The position numbers and the translations under genes were made by a program. The notes under the pieces are model-generated. The model had not been told where the DNA came from and made no database searches. It saw nothing but the letters and a program-made list of their open reading frames with translations. Positions 1 through 5,706 of a stretch of DNA of 7,801 nucleotides are shown piece by piece. This stretch comes from Candidatus Shapirobacteria bacterium CG06_land_8_20_14_3_00_40_12. GTDB lineage: Bacteria; Patescibacteriota; Microgenomatia; UBA12405. The first letter of the stretch is position 1, and every line of letters starts with the position of its first letter. The DNA lies in the NCBI GenBank assembly GCA_002780135.1, contig PEWA01000063.1:1-7801 (forward strand), given 5' to 3'.

Positions 1-1009
1 AAGACTTTTCTCCCACCAACTTTCCCCGGTTATAATCCCGCAGAGCTCCGGCTAATATTTCTGACGCTGAGGCACTGCCGCCGTTTATTAAAACTACTAA
101 TTTATCACTTACTAATTTTCCCCGACCCTTTTCCACCCGATAAGTTATTTTTTGACCATCAGCTCCCGCCTGTTCTACCACCACTCCGTCTCTGATAAAA
201 TCAGACGCTACCAACACACTGGCCTGCAAAAATCCACCCGGATTATTTCTTAGGTCCAGAATAATTCCCCCAAAATCACCTCTGTTTTTATTTTTTTCGA
301 CCAATATTTTATCCACCAGACTCGGCCAATCCTTATACACCTGCTCACTAAATTTATACAATTTTATCCAAACTATATTTTTTCCTTTTTCTGTCTTTAC
401 TTCCATCTCCAAACTAGGTACTACAATACTGTCTCTCTTTAAGGTGACGTCAAAAGTACCGGTCACTCCCTCCCGATACATCTTTAAAGTTACCTCTGTT
501 CCCACCTTACCACGAATTAAATTCACCGCTTCGTCCAAAGATATCCCCGACGTATCCCGGTTAATATTTTTTTCCACATCTTTTATTTTCAAAATCAAAT
601 CCCCTGCCTTTAAGCCTGCCTTTTCCGCCGGAGTTTTAGCCAAAGGCGCCATTACCGCCAAGGTTTTATCTTTATAACCCAGCTGAATTCCTACCCCACC
701 GAATTCCCCCGCTAAATCCTCGTTACTGGCTTTATTTTCCGTTGGTGGCAAAAATACCGTATAAGGATCACCTAAGGACGACACCATTCCCGAAATCGCT
801 CCATAAACCATTTTGTTGTCTTTGATTTGACTTTTATCCAGGTATTTTTTTTGTAAAACGTCCCGAACTTGCCACATTAATCTTAAATCCAACCTATCTT
901 TGCCTAAATTCTCTTCAAATGCTCGGTTCCAACCGATGCGGTAACCCACTGTCATCGCTATCCCGACAATCGCCAAAACTAAAGCAATATTTCTTATTTT
1001 CCGCAACAT
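1..1009 (-). CDS. S41 family C-terminal processing peptidase, membrane-anchored (3' end outside window)
   Basis: A serine protease of the CtpA/Prc family, which cleaves unfolded or tagged proteins outside the cytoplasmic membrane. The frame is open from an ATG at 1009 to the window edge (336 codons seen). Residues about 5-25 form one hydrophobic segment after a basic MLRKIR start, a signal anchor. A PDZ domain lies around residues 100-185 (GGVGIQL, then KAGLKAGD). The S41 core follows (GIILDLRNNPGG at 248-259), then NGGSASASEILAGALRD. By alignment with E. coli Prc, the catalytic serine is the middle one, S314, and D325 is the conserved Asp 11 residues later. The window stops after GEKS (336), so the catalytic Lys expected near residue 339 (FGKG) is not visible. 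The gene begins 4 nt after the stop of the upstream gene and is probably cotranscribed with it. Confidence 0.95.
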   Translation of the reverse strand, partial: MLRKIRNIALVLAIVGIAMTVGYRIGWNRAFEENLGKDRLDLRLMWQVRDVLQKKYLDKSQIKDNKMVYGAISGMVSSLGDPYTVFLPPTENKASNEDLAGEFGGVGIQLGYKDKTLAVMAPLAKTPAEKAGLKAGDLILKIKDVEKNINRDTSGISLDEAVNLIRGKVGTEVTLKMYREGVTGTFDVTLKRDSIVVPSLEMEVKTEKGKNIVWIKLYKFSEQVYKDWPSLVDKILVEKNKNRGDFGGIILDLRNNPGGFLQASVLVASDFIRDGVVVEQAGADGQKITYRVEKGRGKLVSDKLVVLINGGSASASEILAGALRDYNRGKLVGEKS

Positions 1010-1013
1010 CTTT

Positions 1014-1748
1014 TTATTCTAACACCAGCAATACCTTGCCACTTGAGGGATTTAACCATACTCTTGATTTAGCTGATTCTTTAGACAATTTTATCAAATC
1101 TTCAACTTCCTTCTTTTCCATTTTCACTATTGGAATCTCTGTCTCCTGAAAATTATTTTCTGTTTTCATTCCCACTAATATTATCCCTCCAACTCCCAAT
1201 GCTTCTGCTTTTGCCACTATTGCTTCCTCCCCCTCCACCACAATTACCTCATCTTTGATGTTTGATGATATCTCTGATAAACTCTTTACCCATTTACCCC
1301 TAAATTCACCCCAACCCCTGATTTTACTCATCCCCTCTGCTTCCATTTCCCAACCCTCTAGATCAAAATTTATCTTCTCTTTTTCCACCCTTACTTTTTG
1401 ACATGTTATGGGAGAACAATACTTGGCCTCAGATTCACTTAAAAACATTATCATTCCCAAATCATCAACTCCTAAACATTTTCCACTCATGGGCGATCTC
1501 AGCTGATGCAACCCAAACCATCCATAACTCCACAACAACTCGTTTTTAACTAATTTCCTACTATCAACCTTTTTTTTAACCTCTTCTTTCTCCGATACCT
1601 TTAAATTTTTCCACCCTTTCAAAGGTAATCTAATCACGCTTCCTCCCTCCAACTCATAAACCACATCATTTAAGCAAACCTTATCGCCGTCTTTTATCAT
1701 TACCCTCACTCCCTCCGGCACCTTCAATACCCAAACAATCTTTTTCAT
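1014..1748 (-). CDS. Unrecognised 244-residue protein, possible barrel-sandwich domain plus PA-like domain
   Basis: I do not recognise this protein. The ATG start lies 9 nt after the rpsR stop, with a weak AGG just upstream. No signal peptide or membrane segment is seen. The N-terminal half has the rhythm of a biotinyl/lipoyl-like barrel sandwich: VPEGVRVMIKDGDKV near residue 10 (compare G.KV..GD.V), and later LRSPMSGKCLGVDDLG near residue 83 (compare SP.SG.V..V....G). The C-terminal third (DEVIVVEGEEAIVAKAEALG, then GGIILVG, then EIPIVKM and an EVEDLIKL helix) has the strand-helix-strand order of protease-associated (PA) domains, where Lys/Ala helix, GA..II strand and IP.V.I strand occur in sequence. 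Both likenesses are by eye and could be chance. It sits between rpsR and a membrane protease gene, 4 nt from the latter, so a role linked to that protease is possible. Confidence 0.75.
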   Translation of the reverse strand: MKKIVWVLKVPEGVRVMIKDGDKVCLNDVVYELEGGSVIRLPLKGWKNLKVSEKEEVKKKVDSRKLVKNELLWSYGWFGLHQLRSPMSGKCLGVDDLGMIMFLSESEAKYCSPITCQKVRVEKEKINFDLEGWEMEAEGMSKIRGWGEFRGKWVKSLSEISSNIKDEVIVVEGEEAIVAKAEALGVGGIILVGMKTENNFQETEIPIVKMEKKEVEDLIKLSKESAKSRVWLNPSSGKVLLVLE

Positions 1749-1757
1749 GAACCTATT

Positions 1758-2015
1758 CTACTCGGCTTTGGTCGTGAAAGGCAACAAACCTAAGTGTCTG
1801 CACTGTTTTACTGCGGTCGCCAAACGCCTTTGATGTTTCATGCAAACACCCGTTATTGGTGCTGATAAAATCCTTCCCCTGTTTGACAGAAACGCGGTAA
1901 ATTTCGAATAATCTTCCCATTTTGGGGTGCTTTTTTCTTTACAAAAAAGACATTCCTTCCCTCTCCCTTTTGTTGGGATTTTAAATTTATCTTTACCGCC
2001 GCGGAAATTTTTCAT
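1758..2015 (-). CDS. rpsR: 30S ribosomal protein S18
   Basis: A small-subunit platform protein that pairs with S6 and contacts the central domain of 16S rRNA. Its 85 residues are usual for the family. The conserved C-terminal block is clear: SAPITGVCMKHQRRLATAVK followed by LGLLPFT (residues 51-81). Four cysteines, C22, C25, C58 and C72, make this the Zn-ribbon (C+) form of S18, in which a CxxC pair and two later cysteines bind zinc; many bacteria have lost them. The ATG follows the ssb TAG by only 3 nt (TAG CCT ATG), so translation is probably coupled to ssb. The order rpsF-ssb-rpsR is the classic bacterial arrangement. rplI (L9), which often follows, is absent here, and its loss has been reported for some CPR lineages. 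Confidence 0.97.
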   Translation of the reverse strand: MKNFRGGKDKFKIPTKGRGKECLFCKEKSTPKWEDYSKFTAFLSNRGRILSAPITGVCMKHQRRLATAVKQCRHLGLLPFTTKAE

Positions 2016-2018
2016 AGG

Positions 2019-2555
2019 CTAAAATGGCATCTCTTCTTTTGGCTCGCCGGAATCCTCGGCTTTAGCCGGAACGGAGGCGGCTTCTTCCGCTACTGGAGCC
2101 GGCTCGGCCCCTAAATCATCGGGGATGATAATATCCTCAATCGTTTCACCGACAATTGGAACCTCTGATTCAGCCACCGGAGAATTAATTCTCTGGCTAC
2201 TGCTACCGGCTCCAATTCCTTTATTATCTAAAATAATCATATCGTCAATCACAATCTCTGATACTTGCTTTCGCATATTATTGGCGTCCACTATCTCCCG
2301 ATATTGAATTCGGCCCTCAACATAAATCCGGCGGCCCTTTGAAAGTAATTGTGAACACAGTTCGGCTAATTTGTTCCAAGCCACAATTCGATGAAATTGG
2401 GCGTCTTCCTTACGTTCTCCCTGTTTAGTTACCCAGGACCGATTGGTGGCTAAACCCATAGACACTACTGCCATTCCGGCCGGAGTATATCTTAACTCCG
2501 GATCACGGGTTAAATTCCCTATTAACAGCACTCGATTAAGACATCTACTTGGCAT
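2019..2555 (-). CDS. ssb: Single-stranded DNA-binding protein
   Basis: Binds and protects single-stranded DNA during replication, repair and recombination, and recruits partner proteins through its C-terminal tip. Residues 1-113 are the OB fold (NRVLLIGNLTRDPELRYTPAG near the N terminus; FHRIVAWNKLAE; KGRRIYVEGRIQYRE). A low-complexity acidic, Ala/Pro/Glu-rich linker follows, and the protein ends EEMPF, matching the conserved acidic tip (DDDIPF in E. coli). Length is 178, the same as E. coli SSB. The ATG is preceded by AAGGA (inside the last codons of rpsF) with about 8 nt spacing, one of the few clear Shine-Dalgarno sequences in the window. The gene starts 4 nt after rpsF. RecR, whose pathway acts on SSB-coated DNA, is encoded about 4 kb upstream. 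Confidence 0.97.
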   Translation of the reverse strand: MPSRCLNRVLLIGNLTRDPELRYTPAGMAVVSMGLATNRSWVTKQGERKEDAQFHRIVAWNKLAELCSQLLSKGRRIYVEGRIQYREIVDANNMRKQVSEIVIDDMIILDNKGIGAGSSSQRINSPVAESEVPIVGETIEDIIIPDDLGAEPAPVAEEAASVPAKAEDSGEPKEEMPF

Positions 2556-2559
2556 ATCT

Positions 2560-2853
2560 TTATTCCTTTAAAATTAAATAACGAATAACATCTATTTCTC
2601 GGTTAAGATAACTGTTGATTTCTTTAATATCCAATGGTTTGGTAGCTGTAATTTTCAGCTTCCAAAAATCCCCCTTGTTTTGTTTTTTAATCAAATATGT
2701 TAACTCTTTTGTTCCCAATTGTTCTTTTGAATTAATCTTGGCCTCAAAAACCGCCAACATTGTCCCTAATTTAGCCAAAACCTTTTCCCTGTTTTTCTCT
2801 TCGGCTTTGGGGTTAAACACCACTACCACTTGATAATCAAAAACCTTTTTCAT
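2560..2853 (-). CDS. rpsF: 30S ribosomal protein S6
   Basis: A small-subunit protein that forms a heterodimer with S18 on the platform. Length is 97 residues, normal for S6. The family pattern is present: an N-terminal beta strand (YQVVVVFNP), an amphipathic helix (EKNREKVLAKLGTMLAVF), a central strand followed by LTYLIKKQNKGDFWKLKI (compare L.Y.I.K...G.Y), and a final helix with NREIDVIRYLILKE matching the N....VLR.L....E ending. Its ATG is 8 nt after the cysS stop, and no Shine-Dalgarno is visible there. I see no terminator between cysS and rpsF, so rpsF-ssb-rpsR could be transcribed from the cysteine-controlled promoter upstream, although an internal promoter inside cysS cannot be excluded. 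Confidence 0.96.
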   Translation of the reverse strand: MKKVFDYQVVVVFNPKAEEKNREKVLAKLGTMLAVFEAKINSKEQLGTKELTYLIKKQNKGDFWKLKITATKPLDIKEINSYLNREIDVIRYLILKE

Positions 2854-2861
2854 AAAGCTAA

Positions 2862-4250
2862 TTAGCTTATCACGAGCTTCTTTATTTTACAATCATTTTT
2901 TAAATCTTCAATGACATATCCTTTCGTTTTAATAAGATCCCGCAGTCTATCCGACTCCGTCCAATTACCTACCCTTCTTGCCTCCAGTCTTAAAGCTGCC
3001 ATTTTACTAATTTCGTCAGGAATTTCCTCTCCTTTTGACCCCTCATCCAATTTCAGTCCCAACACTCTATCAAAATCTAAAAGAGTCGCTTTTTTGTCTT
3101 CCGGTTTTATATTCTCATCCTTCACTAATCTCCACACCAAAGCCATTGCCTCCGGCATTGCTAAATCATCACCAACAGTATTCTTAAAAAGAATTTTGTA
3201 TTTATCATCTACTTTTCCACCATCATTATTTTCCACCACCAAATCACTCAATCTCTCTAGAGCCGTTTGTGCTGCCCTCAGTGAATCCAGTGAAAATGAC
3301 GTCCCCCTGCGGTAATGCGACGACAACACTAAATATCTGTAAGCCAGAATATTAAACCCCAGGTCTTTCAAATCGAAAACCGTATACAATCCTCCGGCTG
3401 ATTTGCTGATTTTACTGCCATCAAAAGTAATAAAAGCATTGTGCATCCAAATATTGGCGGTTTGTCGCCCCCAAGCCCCATAGCCTTGAGCTATTTCATT
3501 AGTATGATGAATAGCGATATGATCCTCTCCGCCGGTATGTATATCAAAAGGATTACCTAAATATTTGGTTGACATCGTCGTACACTCAATATGCCATCCT
3601 GGAAATCCTATCCCCCATGGTGACTCCCATTCCATTTGTCTTTTAGTACCATCATCCTTGGGACTAAATTTCCACAAAGCAAAATCGGCCGGGTTCTTTT
3701 TTTCTAAATTTGTTTCTACCCTGGCTTTTATTTTTTCCAAATCCAAATGTCCAAAATCACCATAACCGGGAAACTTAGCCGTATCAAAATAAATTCCATC
3801 GTTAATTTTATATGTAAAACCATTAGCCTCTATTTTGGCAATTAACTCAATCTGTTCCGCAATATGATCAGTCGCCCTTGGCATCACCGCCGGCATCTCA
3901 ATATTTAATAATTTTAAATTTTCCAAAAATTCATTTTCATATTTCTTAGCCAAATCCCAAGCCGATACCCTTTCTTTTTTAGATCCCTTTTCCATTTTAT
4001 CCTCACCCTCGTCAGCGTCAGAAGTCAGATGTCCAACATCGGTTATATTAACTACCTGTTTCACCTCATAACCTAAATATCTCAGGGTTCGAACCAATAC
4101 ATCCCAGCAAATATAGGCATACATGTTGCCAATATGGGGACTGCTATACACCGTCGGCCCGCAGCTATATATTCCCACCTTTCCCGGTACAATCGGCCTA
4201 AATTCTTCCTCTTTCCTGGTGGCAGTATTATATAAAAATACTCTTTGCAT
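2862..4250 (-). CDS. cysS: Cysteinyl-tRNA synthetase
   Basis: Charges tRNA-Cys with cysteine using ATP, in the cytoplasm. It is a class I synthetase of 462 residues, close to the E. coli length of 461. The HIGH motif appears as HIGN at 39-42 and KMSKS as KISKS at 280-284. The four zinc ligands that recognise cysteine thiolate align by spacing with E. coli C28/C209/H234/E238: here C30 (in YSCGPTVY), C223 (HIECTTMS), H248 and E252 (HHTNEIAQ). The C-terminal tRNA-binding part is present (helical bundle from about 310; RNWTESDRLRD-like block, here GNWTESDRLRDLIKTKGY, near 427). It is therefore a complete CysRS and not the shorter MshC ligase. The ATG is 11 nt after ridA with no obvious Shine-Dalgarno. 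The upstream leader at 5224-5340, with its Cys codons, is the likely regulator. Confidence 0.98.
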   Translation of the reverse strand: MQRVFLYNTATRKEEEFRPIVPGKVGIYSCGPTVYSSPHIGNMYAYICWDVLVRTLRYLGYEVKQVVNITDVGHLTSDADEGEDKMEKGSKKERVSAWDLAKKYENEFLENLKLLNIEMPAVMPRATDHIAEQIELIAKIEANGFTYKINDGIYFDTAKFPGYGDFGHLDLEKIKARVETNLEKKNPADFALWKFSPKDDGTKRQMEWESPWGIGFPGWHIECTTMSTKYLGNPFDIHTGGEDHIAIHHTNEIAQGYGAWGRQTANIWMHNAFITFDGSKISKSAGGLYTVFDLKDLGFNILAYRYLVLSSHYRRGTSFSLDSLRAAQTALERLSDLVVENNDGGKVDDKYKILFKNTVGDDLAMPEAMALVWRLVKDENIKPEDKKATLLDFDRVLGLKLDEGSKGEEIPDEISKMAALRLEARRVGNWTESDRLRDLIKTKGYVIEDLKNDCKIKKLVIS

Positions 4251-4261
4251 AGTTTATTGTA

Positions 4262-4636
4262 CTATTTAACCGCGATCATGCTCATTTCTAATTTAGCCCC
4301 GGCTGGCAAAATTGATACTGCTACGGTTTCTCTGGCCGGAAAAATATCCCTAAAATAGTTCTGATAGACCATATTTATCCTGGAAGAGTCCGACATATCG
4401 GTAACATACATAGTTGTCTTTACCACATTTTCAAAATTTACCCCTGCCTCATTAAGAATTACTTTTAAATTTCTCATTACCTGATGTGTTTGTTCCTCAA
4501 TCGTCCCCTCAAGTAATTTTCCGTTAGTCGTCATTGGAATCTGCCCAGCAGTAAAAATGAATCTGTTTGCAACTATCGCCTGAGAATACGGACCTATCGC
4601 TTTCGGAGCTTTATTGGTGTTTATAATTTTCCTCAT
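4262..4636 (-). CDS. ridA: RidA family (YjgF/YER057c/UK114) imine/enamine deaminase
   Basis: RidA hydrolyses reactive 2-aminoacrylate and related enamine/imine intermediates, released by PLP enzymes acting on serine or cysteine, and so protects PLP-dependent enzymes. Length is 124 residues, the family norm. Signature parts are KAIGPYSQAI (12-21), FIFTAGQIP (26-34), the VVKTTMYVTD strand (71-80) and PARETVAV...LP.GAKLEMSMIA at the end. The substrate-carboxylate arginine is R102 and the catalytic-site glutamate E117, equivalent to E. coli R105 and E120. The usual cysteine two residues after that arginine is replaced by threonine (T104). The gene contains no cysteine codons. It lies 4 nt after the PIG-L gene and 11 nt before cysS. 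Since aminoacrylate arises in cysteine breakdown, its place in a cysteine-regulated operon is sensible, but that link is inference. Confidence 0.95.
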   Translation of the reverse strand: MRKIINTNKAPKAIGPYSQAIVANRFIFTAGQIPMTTNGKLLEGTIEEQTHQVMRNLKVILNEAGVNFENVVKTTMYVTDMSDSSRINMVYQNYFRDIFPARETVAVSILPAGAKLEMSMIAVK

Positions 4637-4640
4637 AAAT

Positions 4641-5223
4641 TTATCTGATTAATAAATAACTTTCTCCTAATTTCTTTAAAATATTCCCCGGTATCTTCTG
4701 GGATGGGTAAAATTCCTTGACATACTTGATTCTTTCACCAGTCCTTGTCGCTCTCCCACTACTTTCCCAAAATATCAAACCGCGTCTGCCACCCATTGAG
4801 ACCGATACCAATCTAGCAATTTCTCCCGCCCGGTTATGGTCCGGATGATCAAACCCGCTAACTATTTCGTTTGGGTTAAACGACACCAGAATCGTAATCC
4901 TTTCTCTCGAAACAACCTCCCGAATTGCTTTTACCATCTTTTTCAATGGAAAAAAATTAAGTCCCAAATCAGGAAACCGAAACCTTTTATAACCAAAGCC
5001 CCACCAATCCATGGCCAGCTCAAATTCGGTTTTCCGAATATCCCTAAATCCCCCAAATTCTCCTTGGGTTAATAGAATGATTGTCGTTTCGATTTTGCTG
5101 TCAACAAAGATACTCCAAAAACCTAAACATCAACACCTCATCGTCAGGGTGGGCAATCACTATCCCGACCTTGTCGTTTTTATCGATATTCAACTTTTTA
5201 AAATCACCTGATTTATTAGTCAT
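4641..5223 (-). CDS. PIG-L/LmbE family deacetylase, needs a +1 frameshift near codon 33-40
   Basis: A zinc-dependent N-deacetylase family acting on N-acetylglucosaminyl-type substrates (relatives include MshB, BshB and LmbE). The substrate here is unknown. The zero frame starts at ATG 5223 and reads VIAHPDDEVLMF, with Zn ligands H25 and D28 of the AHPDDE motif, but stops after 40 codons at TGA 5103-5101. The +1 frame then continues without a break (VDSKIETTIILLTQGEFGG, the R..E helix FRDIRKTEFELA, and the third zinc ligand in FDHPDHNRAGE, H129) to TAA at 4641. A single +1 shift between 5129 and 5104 gives a 193-residue protein with every family motif. The downstream frame alone would start at ATG 5012 and lack the active site. 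Causes could be programmed frameshifting, a sequencing error or a recent mutation. It is the first gene after the Cys attenuator. Confidence 0.85.
5101..5118 (-). other. Candidate prfB-like +1 frameshift site
   Basis: On the coding strand the zero frame reads TTG GAG TAT CTT TGT TGA C. In E. coli prfB the recoding site is an SD-like AGGGGG, then TAT CTT TGA C. Here an SD-like GGAG (5116-5113) stands at the same 3-nt distance (TAT) from the slippery CTT (5109-5107). The A-site codon is TGT (Cys), followed by TGA. A shift at CTT leads directly into the frame that encodes the rest of the PIG-L protein. An alternative shift point is TTT AGG at 5127-5122, which would give VLMFGF and restore a glycine that the family often has. 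Confidence 0.45.
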
Positions 5224-5240
5224 ATTTTAAATAAAATAAT

Positions 5241-5264
5241 AAAAAACCTCCCGATTGGGAGGTT
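5241..5264 (-). terminator. Intrinsic terminator (attenuator hairpin)
   Basis: An 8-bp perfect stem AACCTCCC/GGGAGGTT with an AATC loop, followed on the minus-strand transcript by TTTT and then ATTATTTTATTT. The ATG of the PIG-L gene follows only 17 nt after the hairpin tail, which leaves no room for a separate promoter. The hairpin therefore lies inside the leader of that operon and also ends any transcript arriving from the toxin-antitoxin genes. On the plus strand no T tract follows, so it is directional. Confidence 0.88.
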
Positions 5265-5285
5265 GAAGCACGTTAAACCCCCCCA

Positions 5286-5336
5286 TCAACAGGAAGTGCA
5301 GCAAACCATTTCAAAATATTTATTTATCAGCAACAT
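5286..5336 (-). CDS. Leader peptide MLLINKYFEMVCCTSC of the Cys attenuator
   Basis: A 16-codon ORF from ATG 5336, or 7 codons (MVCCTSC) from the in-frame ATG 5309, ending at TGA 5288-5286. Three of the last five sense codons are cysteine (TGC TGC ACT TCC TGT), while the neighbouring S6 and RidA contain no cysteine at all. The peptide itself probably has no function; its translation rate would report charged tRNA-Cys. Neither ATG has a convincing Shine-Dalgarno. ATG 5336 sits 8 nt after a TAAAAT -10 hexamer, so a leaderless or near-leaderless transcript would start at or just before it, which favours the longer form. Confidence 0.75.
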   Translation of the reverse strand: MLLINKYFEMVCCTSC

Positions 5337-5340
5337 TTGA

Positions 5341-5706
5341 TCACATTTTATCACTAATTTTCATTTTCCCAAAATATTTCATTTTCAGCAGTCTTCTATC
5401 CAAGGTTAAAAAATAATCACAATCCCCTGCCACCGCTGAATGCAATTGAACATTATCTTCAAAATCATCAGTCGGTCCGGATAAAGCCTTCAACACGATA
5501 ACTTTATTTAAATCAATCGATTCACACATCACAATCAAATCATTCAGCGTTTTATTTGGAATTTTCCATTTACACACATAAGCCGCTATATGCCAGAACA
5601 ATACTGACACAAACACATCATGTTTACTCACACTCTCTACCACCTCGATATCTTTCCTTTCCACAAAATCAATCAAACGATTAGTGTCTAGATATACTTT
5701 TGCCAT
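5341..5706 (-). CDS. PIN-domain toxin (VapC-like), one acidic residue apparently missing
   Basis: PIN-domain proteins are Mg/Mn-dependent ribonucleases; as toxins they cut tRNA, rRNA or mRNA. Length is 121 residues. The fold pattern is visible: VYLDTNRLIDF (D7 in the first metal-binding strand), DFEDNVQLHSAVAGDCDYFLTLD (D84 and D103, the third and fourth acidic positions). The second acidic residue normally found around residue 40 (a Glu in a short helix) is not evident: the local sequence is SVLFWHIAAYVCKW with H39. The site may be altered or weakly active. The ATG lies inside the antitoxin gene, a 26-nt overlap, so the two are translationally linked. The gene's end holds the candidate promoter of the Cys operon. 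Confidence 0.88.
   Translation of the reverse strand: MAKVYLDTNRLIDFVERKDIEVVESVSKHDVFVSVLFWHIAAYVCKWKIPNKTLNDLIVMCESIDLNKVIVLKALSGPTDDFEDNVQLHSAVAGDCDYFLTLDRRLLKMKYFGKMKISDKM
5345..5372 (-). promoter_or_regulatory. Candidate promoter for the Cys leader/operon
   Basis: An extended -10, TG-A-TAAAAT (5353-5345; hexamer 5350-5345, 5 of 6 to consensus), has a weak -35 TTGGGA (5372-5367) 16 bp upstream. Both lie in the last codons of the PIN toxin gene. The expected start is about 5338-5336, at or next to the leader-peptide ATG. Transcription could instead arrive from the toxin-antitoxin promoter. Confidence 0.4.

Larger units (their letters stand above)
5224..5340 (-). promoter_or_regulatory. 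Cysteine-sensing transcription attenuator leader upstream of PIG-L-ridA-cysS
   Basis: The leader contains, in transcript order: a short ORF ending in Cys-Cys-Thr-Ser-Cys (5336-5286), a G7 tract with UUU (5284-5275), the terminator 5' arm AACCUCCC (5264-5257), loop AAUC, 3' arm GGGAGGUU (5252-5245) and a U-rich tail. GGGGGGUU (5283-5276) can pair over 8 bp (one G-U) with AACCUCCC, which excludes the terminator. A ribosome stalled at the tandem UGC codons would leave the G tract free to antiterminate. A ribosome reaching the stop codon (5288-5286) would cover the G tract and let the terminator form. A weak region-1 partner also exists: GCAC (5299-5296) with GUGC (5271-5268). This is the trp-type mechanism. 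It is inferred from sequence only. Confidence 0.8.

Noticed and set aside
2911..3315. Plus-strand open frame of 134 codons, and similar plus-strand frames at 444-677, 919-1149, 6162-6602 and others
   Set aside because: They lie antisense to well-supported genes, have low-complexity Ser/Phe/Leu-rich translations typical of antisense shadows, and lack family motifs.
2862..4250. MshC (mycothiol cysteine ligase) instead of CysRS
   Set aside because: The full CysRS length with the C-terminal tRNA-binding region is present, and it would be needed for translation.
5041..5130. UGA read as glycine (Gracilibacteria/Absconditabacteria code) to explain the PIG-L break
   Set aside because: Continuing the zero frame past the UGA gives unrelated residues and soon a TAG, whereas the +1 frame restores clear homology; dnaX, recR and the PIN gene end in TGA.
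5011..5211. Plus-strand frames over the PIG-L N terminus and leader as separate genes
   Set aside because: The minus strand carries the AHPDDE and TQGEFGG motifs of PIG-L across the same bases.
5241..5264. Simple terminator of the toxin-antitoxin operon only
   Set aside because: It may serve that role too, but it lies 17 nt before the PIG-L ATG, follows a Cys-codon ORF, and has an upstream competing arm, so attenuation is the better reading.
5224..5340. T-box riboswitch upstream of cysS
   Set aside because: The leader is too short, with no T-box core (UGG/GGUGG bulge context) and no specifier stem; the Cys-rich ORF with alternative pairing explains it better.
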